A stretch of 64,000 bases of DNA from NCBI RefSeq assembly GCF_029633865.1, contig NC_079224.1, positions 18,875,126 through 18,939,125 on the forward strand, given 5' to 3'. Both the position numbers and the translations under genes were made by a program. Shown piece by piece: positions 36,801 through 47,711 of the stretch (position 1 is its first letter; every line of letters starts with the position of its first letter). This DNA comes from Lampris incognitus (lineage: Eukaryota > Chordata > Actinopteri > Lampriformes > Lampridae). Below the pieces are notes generated by a model that was not told the origin of the DNA, made no database searches, and worked only from the letters and a program-made list of their open reading frames with translations.

Positions 36801-39092
36801 TATTTTTTTATTTTACTTTTTATCATTTTTATTTTCATTTTTATAATTTATTATTATTATTTGTTATTTTAGTTTGTGTTATAGTATATTTTGTTATTAT
36901 TTTGTCGTGCTACCCAATTTCCCCTCGGGATGAATAAAGTATTCTGATTCTGATTATATAAAAACATCAATGTGTTACATAAATACAGCAGGATGTTATC
37001 CAAAAATGGCTTTACATGTAAAGGCATGTGCTTGAATGTGCCAACGCATGAGAAAAGATGGTCAATAACCCCTGTATGTACATGTGCAATAAAGAGCGAG
37101 GGCTTTACAGAGCACATGACAAGTCTCTTAAGCCACTGTCTGTCTCACATTCTGACATTAAAGCAATCTACCTCTTGATTTCCATTAATAGAAACTCACC
37201 TGAGCATGGTACTGGTCAAAAGTCATGATAGGTCCAAAGAAGAAGAAGGGGAGGTAGAAGTTGTATTTGAGAAGGTCACAGAATGTGTAGTTTCCATCCG
37301 CCTTCTCGCAGTTCTCTAAGGCGAAGCTCATACAGCGCATGATGGTGAAGCCAACGCCTCCATAGAACAGGATGTCTTGCAGGTCAAAAGAACCAGTCAC
37401 CAAGGTTTCCTAAAGGGGGGGATCCACTGCCTTTGAGTATAATTCGGCATCACTTTCAGGCTCTGTGGAAATTTTCAGCTCAAAGTTCAACATAGGAAAG
37501 ATCTCCACACAGCTAACCTGTGGGATTCAGCCTTCAGCTGCTATAGTTTGACTCATTAAGATACCTCTCCATTTTGGAGCCCAAGGCCAAAAATGACATG
37601 GCTGTAGCTCTCGAACTTGGATATATGCATAATCCTCTCTCTAGAAAGGCAACCCCTTGAAGTTTGTTCCTGGGGTGTCAGATTTAACCTAAATATTACT
37701 AAAACCGAGTTGCGGAAGCTCGAAACACAATGTCGATTGAATTTAATCTTCACCTAAAACAAAAATTTGAGTGAAAATAACTTCCTTTGACTTTGCATAT
37801 TTTGAGCTATGACTCAATGAAGTTATTGACTTAAGTCTTACCACTTACTTACCTGTTCAAATTTGATTATTATCTACCAAAATATGAGCATTTTACATTG
37901 TTTTTACTATGGATATAATATGGACATAAGTAAGCGGATCTCTAAAATGCCTATTTGAAGTCTCCATACGGCCACTATGTGCCAAATGATGTTGTAGGCC
38001 TTTTGGGGTGTGCAAGTCATCATATTTCTGTTTCTTTCCTCTCGACAATCCCATAGGAGGCTGGTGCATGTGACAAAGTTAATCATAGAGATTCAGCTTA
38101 ATTATAGGTTCACAAGTCCCATCTGCTTGAGCTGTTTGGTACTACGGTTGTTTCTTCATTGACTTCTAGAGGTGATAACTGCTGGACCAACATGGTAAAC
38201 CAGATAGCCACATGTTAAAAAGTTATGGATATAACACGTGTCTTCTAAAGTGCATCGCACCAGGGATTTATATCGCCAAGAGCAACTCACCTGCCAGGAG
38301 TTGTAGGGCTCAAGCTTAATGGAGGCCAGTGTGGAAAGGCCTGCCAGGAAGCACATCCATTTCTTCTTGACCAGGGCAACACTGTATAGCACGATGCAAT
38401 GAGACAGAACCAGGGCCATGAAGGTCCAGCCCATTGTGACAAGGACTGCAATACCGCCGTACACACCGAAGATCAGGGACCTGTGCTGTGGGTTAGCAGG
38501 GGCCAACATCACTGCCATATTATGATTAACACTGTCATACAATCCACAATCTTTATTTAACACACATAGAAAGGAGAGTTAGCACCATAACAACGCTATA
38601 TCTGCAGTGCTAGACCTGTAATATCTACATGTCCAGGATTTTTATTTTTTATTTTATTTTTTTTAATTAATCCCTCTTGGGGAAATTCAGCTCTGCATTT
38701 AACCCATCCTAGCTGTGTATAGCTAGAAGCAGTGGACAGCTGCCGTGCAGCGCCCGGGAACCAACTCCAGTTCATCTTGCCATGCCTTGGTCAGGGGCAC
38801 AGACAGGAGTATTAACCCTTACATGCATGTCTTTTTGATGGTGGGGGAAACCGGAGCACCCTGAGAAAACCCACCGCAGACACGGGGAGAACATGCAAAC
38901 TCCACACAGAGGACGACCTGCGATGACCCCCAAGGCTGGACAACCCCGGGGTTCAAACCCAGGACCTTCTTGCTGTGAGACGACAGCGCTAACCACTGGG
39001 CCACCGTGCCGCCAAATGGGTGACAAAGGAGTGTGTGAAAGTGAACAAATCTATTATCATTCATATAGAGTAAATGACATGGCTTATGAAAT

Positions 39093-39153
<61 letters not shown>

Positions 39154-42039
39154 CCTTACATCCACCTATACCAAGCTTCATTGCAAGCATGAAACAAGAC
39201 AGAAACATGTTTAAAACATTTATAGCTGTTGTAAATCTGTCAAAATATTAGCTGAAACAAATCACCAGTGCACTCAGCACACAGAGACCATCCAAGTCAA
39301 CATTTTATCAAGTCATGCATTAAATCAAAAATGGGTTAGGCCTATGAGTACAACGAATGTTTTTTTCTCACGATGCATTACCAAATTAAAAAAATAAAAT
39401 GAAATGAAAACATCTTTATCTTTTTATTATGCTCTCACTGATTTTGAAAAAAAAAGACCTCTGATCAGTAACTTCCTGGCAGGTTACATGGTGCTATTTT
39501 TTTTTAAATTACGAATATCTTTAATATATCAATCATTAATACATAATTAAATATGTAAATAATTATAATTAAATAATTGAAATATAATTAAACAGTTTAA
39601 CATAAATATAACATAAAATAGTTTAATAGTCAACAGTTTAGTTTAGCAATAATTAAAAAGTTTGGAGACTTTAATATTTAATCTTAGTATATTCTATTGT
39701 CAATTGCATAGCCGTAGAGCTACTGTTTACATTTAATACTAAAACAGCAATAATGCTACAGTGTAAGTGACATAACAGAGTTATGCAATGTATGCATAAC
39801 ATTATTGCTCAAACAAAACTTGATTTATAGCCTTGACTACAAAAGAGCAAGCGTTGGTTCACTGGCTTACACACACACACACACATATATTTACACACAC
39901 ACACACACACATATGCACACATATAGAGACGTATGCAATCATATACATGCATGAATCCAGAATCCAGTACCAGCTCACACACACACACACACACGTGCAT
40001 GCAACTGGTCAATGCAAATGGTCGCACACACCTTCGGACCTAGCAGAGTGCAAATTTTGGCAAAGATCACATGACCAATGAGAGCAAAAAGGATATGGTT
40101 GCGGAATGTAGAGAACCACATCGTCCATTCAAAGTCCGCAACATCCTGCAGCACAAAAATAAATGAATAAATAGATTAAGCGGAGACACTGAACACTCGA
40201 CTAACCCACCCTAATACAGAATCCAAAGCCGTGCATAAACACCACAAATGAGCAACTTGCCATTTTCCTGCCAAAATAATACCATCCTGGTTTCACACTC
40301 TCTTTGAAGACCTTCCTGTTAACATTCTCTGCACAGAGAAGAGAGACATTTTACAGAGCAGTCTACAAGCATTGAAAGGGAAATTCCTGTGACAATTTAT
40401 GAGTAAGCAGTTAGAGGTCAGCATGTCCCAACTACCGGCAATCCAGTTACTCTGTGATGATGAAGCTTATGAATGCAGGCTTTATATAGGAGGTTGATAG
40501 AGTCTGCACTTCCATACGGGCTGGTGCAGGGCACACTAATGGTATCCGGACAAAGATCCTTGGACGATCGAAACATTGTCGTCTCAGTAAACTTCCTATG
40601 GGAGCATAGCATGCATTGTGCAAATGCTATTTTCCTGTTGACAAGCCAGGCTTGTTTTGTACTGCATATGGCGTCCTTATTTCATCTGTCTGATCTGCTC
40701 TGGAAATAAACTACGCTGTCTCTATCCAAGTACATTGAGTTTCACTGCAGGGATGTTCAAACGGTGCTTTTGAGGTGTGAGGATCAGCCGATTGGACAAA
40801 GCCAAACATTACGCAACGTACTTATCGCAAAGCCTTTAATTTTTGTAATCGCCATCTCTACAATAAAAAATTAATCTTTCATGTACTTTAGAACACTGCG
40901 TCCTAGCATGGGCTCAAAAATAATGCCATAACTGATGACAAAGAAACAATATTAACATAGGCATACCCAACAATAATGCAAAGCTGGTTTGCGACACCTC
41001 TGCCACTCCAGTTACCATAAAGGCCTTGTTAAGGGAAATCAGTCAGGAAAGCCTCTTAGTCCTGGGAGAAGCGCCAGAATTATATTGCTAGTAAATAGCA
41101 CTGCTGTAGCATGAAATCCTTTATATACTAGAAACCCACAGAGCAGCCACAAATGACCATTTCAGGAAACAGGCAGTAAGCGGCGTATGTCATGAGCGCC
41201 TATCTAGAGTATTTCCCCACTTTTACTAACGAGGCTATGTAATATAAAAAAAAAACACTGACTGTAGCAGAGCCGTGCAGAATGGTCAGAGACAATATGA
41301 CCCTGGCCTGGCCGTCACTGTGACAGACAGGGCCATGCACCAGGATTATGTCATCTGTCGTGCAGCCCATTCAAATGCCGACCCGAGGACAACATTATAC
41401 TGTCATACCCTACGCGCGGTCTAAACGGCTTGGTAGCATCACAAGGAAGCTGATCGGCTGTAACTTGCACTAGCACGGCAATGTGGCCTGATTCGGATCT
41501 CTCCCACACATCTGACACAGATTTGACTTAATTGTTAAAAAAGAAAAGTGTAAATGGCAGAAAAACAGATGGACATTGGATAGTGACTGCTGATGGGCAG
41601 CGTGGAACATTCCTGATAAAAACCGCAAAAATATCGTCGTCCTTGTTACAAAAGTCATTAGCTGCCAATTGGAACATCTTTAATTAGTCTGTGTAATAAT
41701 AGGAACTAGAGCAAAATTCTTTAGGGGGGGGTCTCTCCTTTTAACCAGTCATATTAAAGTTGTCCTAGATCACACATGAAGGCTTTGTGTATTACATGTA
41801 ACAAGACACGTTGCATGTTTATGTTAAATGATGGAACAAGGTTTTTACATGGGGATGTTGCTGATGATGATGTTCCACCTTTTGCTTCTACATGATTTAT
41901 TCTTGGGCATCTCTTCAAATGTCATCCACTCACCGCTCGAGGCTTCGAGTATCCAGCTGCCTGTCCATATTAAGGCCACAGAGAGTACGGCTGTGTAGAG
42001 ATATAGCTCATATTTGGGGAGGGCAGCCTTGATCCCCAT
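33846..42039 (-). CDS. hhatl: hedgehog acyltransferase-like protein (MBOAT family), 11 coding exons, complete
   Basis: This is a multipass ER membrane protein of the MBOAT family, enriched in heart and skeletal muscle. Exons on minus are 42039-41934, 40328-40261, 40145-40032, 38485-38291, 37409-37200, 36394-36223, 35141-34997, 34854-34819, 34682-34481, 34343-34202 and 33988-33846. Phases join to 510 aa, against 504 in human. Diagnostic stretches are [85 protein letters not shown] and [17 protein letters not shown]. Mammalian HHATL/GUP1 is reported to lack the invariant MBOAT histidine. The corresponding stretch here ([16 protein letters not shown]) also has none, so it is probably not an active acyltransferase. 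Intron 2 uses a GC donor. A 5' UTR splice acceptor is plausible at 42056 (CTCTAG). Confidence 0.94.
35276..35725 (-). mobile_element. tRNA-derived SINE (family A), copy 6
   Basis: Minus orientation in the hhatl intron between exons 36394-36223 and 35141-34997, sense to the gene. The head lies near 35725 and the A-rich tail at 35276-35310. A weak target duplication GCCATATG/GCCATGTG is possible. Confidence 0.8.
36498..36625 (+). repeat. trinucleotide array (TAC, TAA, TGA units)
   Basis: About 128 bp of ACT, AAT and GAT triplets in the hhatl intron upstream of the exon at 36394-36223. Confidence 0.9.
38640..39013 (-). mobile_element. tRNA-derived SINE (family B), copy 2, composite left end
   Basis: On minus the head GGCACGGTGGCCCAGTGGTTA, B-box-like GGGTTTGAACCCC and CTCCGGTTTCCCCCAC block are clear. 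The distal part (38640-38815) carries a different tail seen in other fish repeats (AATTTCCCCAAGAGGGATT on minus). It lacks the GT run. Sense to hhatl. Confidence 0.75.
39095..39149 (+). repeat. (AT)n microsatellite
   Basis: An uninterrupted AT run of about 54 bp in the hhatl intron between exons 40145-40032 and 38485-38291. Confidence 0.92.
39850..39995 (+). repeat. interrupted (CA)n microsatellites
   Basis: Three CA runs separated by ATATATTTA and ATATGCACACATATAG lie 40-180 bp downstream (on minus) of the hhatl exon that ends at 40032. Confidence 0.8.
40329..41933 (-). other. hhatl intron 1, nothing recognised
   Basis: No exon, RNA gene or repeat could be supported in this 1.6 kb intron. 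Confidence 0.55.
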
Positions 42040-42599
42040 GATGAACTTCTTGTCCTAGAGCCCTAACGGGATGAAAAGCAATCAGTCTTTCGATGCGAGA
42101 CCCAACTGAATGTTAATAGTGCAGAATGTAAAGACTGCACGGACACATATACATGAAATTGGTTTGCAACAGTTATTGAAGATATGTTCCCAGTATGGTG
42201 CCGAATTTGGTATCTGATGCAATGCCAAAAAGAGCAATATTATGATTGCAAGATGTAAAGAGGATAGAAAATGAGTTTTTCCTGATTTTTATCTGGGTAA
42301 TAATGCTGTTATGGTGTGTAGAGCTTTTTGTACACCTTTGTATACTGCTCCCTTATGGGGTAGTTGCAGAAAAGGTAGCATGCAGTATGCAGACACCTGT
42401 TATTGCTTCCTTTACAAAGCTATCACAGTGCTAGCCAGATGTTTCTTAATATTGGTATATCTACCTGTCAAGCGCTGTTAAGAAACACGATGTCACAGAA
42501 TAATGTTTTTGTGGTTTTAACCAACCCTGTAAAGAGTCATACTCGTTTCTCATCAAATGTGTGCAGACATTGGCACTATTAGATGGACAAATGTTTTTG

Positions 42600-43077
42600 C
42601 CCCTGTAATGATTAATGATTAATGCAATGGATGCTGTGTATGCTGGCCGCCTACAGAGGAAAGCCAGCAACATCTGCAAAGACACAACACACCCAGGTCA
42701 CTGTCTGTTTGTTCCCTTGCCATCAGGGAAAAGATACAGCACCATCAACCCCCCCGCCCCACACACATGCACACACACACACACACACACACCTGCCTAT
42801 AGCTGCTGAGGACTAAGTTAACTGCTACTAAAGCCACTGCAATATAGACAACTATGTGTAATAATCCCATGCACTATTTTGAGCTTTAAAAACCGCTGCT
42901 ATCTTTTATTGTCTCATTACCATTTTTGCTACCTCACTTATTTTTACTATGTCACTTGTTTACACTAAATGTTGTTTGTTTTTATCATTTACCTTGTCTA
43001 GTGTTGCTGGTCTGAGAGTCACCAAACGTTGTGTGCATACAATGACAATAAGTATCCTAACTTATCTCATTATGTTC
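42600..43077 (+). pseudogene. LINE 3' fragment, interrupted by TRIM-like copy 2
   Basis: Translation around 42645-42740 gives RKASNICKDTTHPGHCLFVPLPSGKRY, a motif found near the C-terminus of many fish LINE ORF2 proteins. A (CA)n run (42770-42791) and an AT-rich 3' UTR-like stretch with GTGTGCATACAATGACAATA follow. The tail appears to resume after 43517 (GGAATAAAAGTTGAACTGAA). Confidence 0.55.
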
Positions 43078-43517
43078 TATAGTGAATTCAGAGAGCAACC
43101 ACAGGATCCGCCGCGACCGGGACGCGAACACGTAGTTCACGCACCGCGGGCGACATCGCCAACCGCTCGACCATTAGCCAAGGGCCAACGTGTCTACTTA
43201 TCCATGCACCTTACACCAAGCCCCCTCCTTCGGGGAAGCGCATTTGGTGCGGGAGATACGGGTTCGCGTCCCGGCCGCGGCGGTTCCTGTGGTTGCCCCC
43301 CCCCCCCCCGAATTCGCTACATTGGTGTCAGAAGTGGGATACGCGCGGACGCGCTTTCCCGAAGGAGGGGGTAGTGTAACGTGCATGGATAAGTAGACAT
43401 GTTGACCCTTGATTAAAGGGTAGTCGAGCGGTTAGCGCTGTCTCCCGCGATGTGGAAGATACAGGTTTGCGTTCCGGCTGCGGCAGTTCCTGTGGTGTCC
43501 CTGCCGAATTTGCCACA
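43078..43517 (+). mobile_element. TRIM-like miniature LTR element with inverted LTR, copy 2
   Basis: Layout matches copy 1 at 2160-2602. An inverted LTR (43078 to about 43212) runs on into an inverted polypurine tract and internal sequence (about 43213-43240). A 5'-truncated forward LTR follows, ending GAATTCGCTACA at 43321. Then come the primer-site-like TGGTGTCAGAAGTGGGAT (43323-43340), a short internal region, GAAGGAGGGGG (43361-43371) and a complete LTR TGTAACG...GCCACA (43375-43517). Total length is 440 bp, against 443 bp for copy 1, but the junction between inverted and forward parts lies elsewhere. Target duplication is not clear. Confidence 0.65.
43375..43517 (+). repeat. 3' LTR of TRIM-like element copy 2, with pol III-like boxes
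   Basis: This 143 bp LTR contains TAGTCGAGCGG (43422-43432), a perfect A-box match (TRGYNNARNNG). About 33 bp later it contains GGTTTGCGTTCC (43465-43476), a weakened B box. The sister LTR parts read GGTTCGCGTCCC, one mismatch from the B-box core. The spacing is that of a tRNA gene. Confidence 0.55.
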
Positions 43518-44226
43518 GTATATATGTCCTTGTCTTGTGCTGTTTATTTTCTTTTCTTTTTGATATGGACCTCTACTAAGATGTGTCTGGAATAAAAGTT
43601 GAACTGAATCGAGACCCAACCCTGACATAAGTAAAATTCTGAGAGTTGAGTACGATCGATTGGTTTAATAAGATTTGCTGCACCCGTGTTACTGGGATTA
43701 ACCTCCTTCAGATATCAGTGGCTACTTTATGAAGAAGAAAACGCTGACAAATCCACTTGGAGACATCATCCTGTTGTGGAAGGCCGTAGAAAAGCGCTGA
43801 TTACCGATCAGACCCATACTTAACAATCGGACATCAGGTAATGCATACATTGTGTTTGTTCGTTCATTCATTCAACCTTTATTCAAATCTCGGGGAATCA
43901 CTGAAGGCATGCCCTCATTTTCAATGATGTCGACAGTTCAAGTAAAACAGAATAAGTACACGCAAAACGATAATTAACGAGGAAACAAACGACAGAACAG
44001 TTAAAAACATTTACATTCAAGAGCGGGGCAGTTTGTAATCGTGGTTTTAAATTGACCCATTAGGTACAATCGCGTGTGTGTGTGTGTTGTTGAACGTTTT
44101 AGGCGTGTGTAACGCTAAAGCTAAACGCAGTTTTCCCAAATGCTGAGTGTGCGCGCGGGACTTCGAGCATTAGCCAATCGCGTGAGCGAGTCAAATGAAT
44201 ACGGAAGTGATATATGATGGCAAGTT

Positions 44227-44529
44227 TTTTTTCCCTTTTTCCAATTTTCTCCCCAATTTGTATCCGGCCAATTACCCAGCTCCTCTCGAGCCGTCCCGTT
44301 CGCTGCTCCACCTCCTCTCCGCCGATCCGGGGGCGCCCCGACCGACCAGAGGAGGCCCCAGTGCAGCTACCAGGACACATACCCACATCCGACTTCCCAC
44401 CCGCAGACACGGCCAATTGTGTCTGTAGGGACGCCCGACCAAACCGGAGGTAACACGGGGATTCGACCCGGCGATCCCGCGTTGGTAGGCAACGGAATAG
44501 ACCGCTACGCTACGCTACCCGGGCGCCCC
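44227..44529 (-). mobile_element. tRNA-derived SINE (family A), copy 7, internally deleted
   Basis: Minus orientation. The head and tail are present but about 130 bp of the body (the CTCCTCACTGTCAGGTGA region) is missing. Target duplication ATGATGGCAAGTT (44214-44226) and ATGGTGGCAAGTT (44530-44542). Confidence 0.8.
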
Positions 44530-44544
44530 ATGGTGGCAAGTTGC

Positions 44545-46360
44545 CGGTAGGGGCTTTATAAGTAAATAGAAACCAACGCCTGTCACGTCTTGCTGTTAGA
44601 GATGCCCACCCAACCTTGTCATACAAGATGCAGTGATGAGTAGAATAGCTGTCACCGGAAATACGTCTGAATCTAGGGGCACTGTGTGTATTTTTAACAA
44701 ACAGGTTCCCAGCTGTAATACTTGTGTACTGTTATTTGACTTATCTGTCAGACGGGACGCATTGGTTTGACTTGCATATTTGTAGCGAAGTACCGGCGCG
44801 TTTAAGTTTTAATAGTGCAAAATCATAAAGGACCCAAATCCCTTAATAATAACATTGTGCACACACTTAGTTATCCTATAGATCTATACAACACTGTCAC
44901 TGAACAAGTAAACACAAAAACAAAACACAGGTTTCAGTGTTACACCGTGTAGAGAGGTGCCATTTCTGTAAAGAACCTCCAGGAGTGACGGGGGTGGGAG
45001 ATGTGTGTGTGTGTGTGGTGGGGGGGGGGGGTCGTGCGAGTGACTTTAATAGGACTGCAACGCCCCAGCTCTTCGGAATCAGCATCGTCAGCTGCGCAAC
45101 CCTACCTCCCCTTCCTATTATAGCCCTTTACTCGGTCGTCCGCACGGCAGGGCAGCTGCAGTGCTATGTGATACCAGGACGACAGTGGGGACTCACTGCA
45201 GAGCATAATTAGCACTAACTAGAAAGACCAAGAGTGGTTGCATGAGACAATAACGCACTTAGAGTTGAGTTAAAAGTGCATGTTTTGTGTTGTTTCTCAT
45301 CCTCTGTTGCCGCAGTGTCAATTGGTAAACTTGTGAGATTTGGACAAACAAAGCTGCCCCCTCTGCTCATTCATGAATGGCAAGATGTTTTCGCCCCCCA
45401 AGGGGCTCCCAGGCAGCACAGTGCCTTGCATGCAAATTAAACGTTGTAGTGCTCGGTGGTCATCTCAAACTCTCGCCGATAAAAAAAAATACAAATGATC
45501 TGCTTTTATGTTTACATGCTTTAACAGGCGATGATGTACTTGCAAAGAAATAGTAAAGGAGAAAGGGCTTGTTATAAGCCTACTAACCTTGTTTCTGCGT
45601 CGCACTATACTGCCACAGATGGGATTTGCAGCCCCACTACTCAAAATACAAAGTAGAAGAGAGGGAGAGAGTGAAAAAAAAGTGGGTAGAAGGAGCAGGT
45701 TTCTATTTCATCCGTCTGGTGGTAGTGGGCTTACCGTTGCCGCTGTCTGTGATCTCCAGCCTCGGTCAGTAAGGATGTTGTCAACCCAACGAAAGGAGGG
45801 GGGTGCCCGTTACCGTAAGATATATTTATCCCTAAAGAAGTTCACCGCAGTGAGGGGTGGTCCTGAACATGTCCATCAAGCGGTGAACGTGGAGCGCAGA
45901 GCAACTTTTTGGACAATGGTTATCATATGAGATGAACCAACACTGGGCTGTGGTATCAATCTATACGTCCTTATTCCAACATCTGCAATGCAGGGAAGCA
46001 GCAGACCGCATATTTCGCGTCGATTGGCTCATGACTCCGATTGCACTTGTCAGAGGAGCATAGTACTGCGCAGAGCACTGGTCCTCTATCCAGCTTCATC
46101 CCAGCGATGCTTAAACTTTCATCGATGGCGTTTATATGTATTCTAGTCCGTTTTTTGTTTTTTTTTATTCCTGGGGAAAAGCTAATATATGAGAAGTGGG
46201 GGGGGGGCAAACTGAAGGGGAAACGCGTTCAAATTCAGCGCATAGCCACACTCGACTATGATGTAAAACATCATTGATCATGGCAAGATGGTTGGCATCG
46301 AAAAAAAACCCACATGCACTCGTATAGTCTACACGCACACGCATGCATACAAATCAGAAT
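44545..46360. other. hhatl-ctdspl intergenic, no gene recognised
   Basis: It contains a short GT/G-tract near 45000-45030 and otherwise unremarkable sequence. Upstream non-coding exons of hhatl could lie here but were not identifiable. Confidence 0.45.
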
Positions 46361-46362
46361 AT

Positions 46363-46537
<175 letters not shown>

Positions 46538-47711
46538 AAACTCGCTCGCTGTGACAGGCAACAGATACAAGATGCAACAATAGAATTCGTCAGTTTGTTC
46601 TGGATTTGTGCAGATGAGATAAAATGAAAATAAATCAGATAATTGTTTAAAATAGATAATTGCTTAAAACTGTGGCATGACCCACGGCAGAGAACGATTA
46701 CAAAGACCCTGCATCGTGAATAAATAAGCTTTGACGTGCCACACTTTAACCGTTTCACTTACATGAACACCAGGTGGCGCTAAAGATCTTTAAAAAACAT
46801 TGACTCAGTTAACGAAAGCTAGTGAGGAGTATTTGTTTTTCTGTTTGCTTCGCGGGTAGTTGGTAGTTTGGTAATCTGCTGGCCTGGTAGTTCGACTGAT
46901 GATGTAGACTTAGCCGGATATGGTTTAACACGTTTTCATATATTTTCAGCCAAAAGTGGAAAGTGACACGTATTTGTTGATTTTTATATTATTGGTAAAT
47001 GCTGAGAGAGATGTTAGTAGTGGTAGACGATGAAAAAACCCAGCGTCCCTCCAGCTACACGGGTTGAGCAATGAGGCGCGGTGCGTTTCTACTGGGAGAA
47101 TCCATAACCGCCCCCTCCCACTTTTAGTGCCCCCGCTTCGGATGCATCTCAAAATACATAAAGCCTCCATGTTGGACTCAGTTTTAAACCTTTCGACTGT
47201 AAAGCGTTTACATTAACGTTGTACATCTTGCATTTTTTTTCCTGCATCTTTTGGTATGTAAGGGAAATTTGGACAAGATTTGCACTCAAGCGGGCTTCTG
47301 AAGATTTCCAAGGCTTGTTCCAGGCACGGCGTCACATTTTTGTGGATTGGAGCTTTATATAGCTAACTTGGGCTAGTTAGCAATACATCGTTGGATTTTT
47401 TTTTTAATCCACGCGTTTTTATTGGATGTTGCCAACAAAAGTTAACCGTTGGCAGATATCAACAAGCGGTGGCTTTTTGTACAAAGCCCTAAATGACAGC
47501 CCCTAACTGGTTTCCATTCTTAAACGTGCTAGCTGGCTGGCTACCGCCTCTACCACAACCCCTCGCCTCGGACGTTAGCCTGGCTTTGTGGGCTAGCTGG
47601 TTTTCTTCATCCTAGACGGCTAGCTAGCGTTAGCTCGCCTTCGAAGCAAGCTCGCCAGTAGGAGTAAACATTCGGGGAAACAGAAAAAAAAAGGATCACG
47701 CATCAGTCTAG

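Noticed and set aside
45589-45930. 113-codon + strand frame upstream of ctdspl
   Set aside because: No recognisable domain, no splice context, and located in intergenic sequence.
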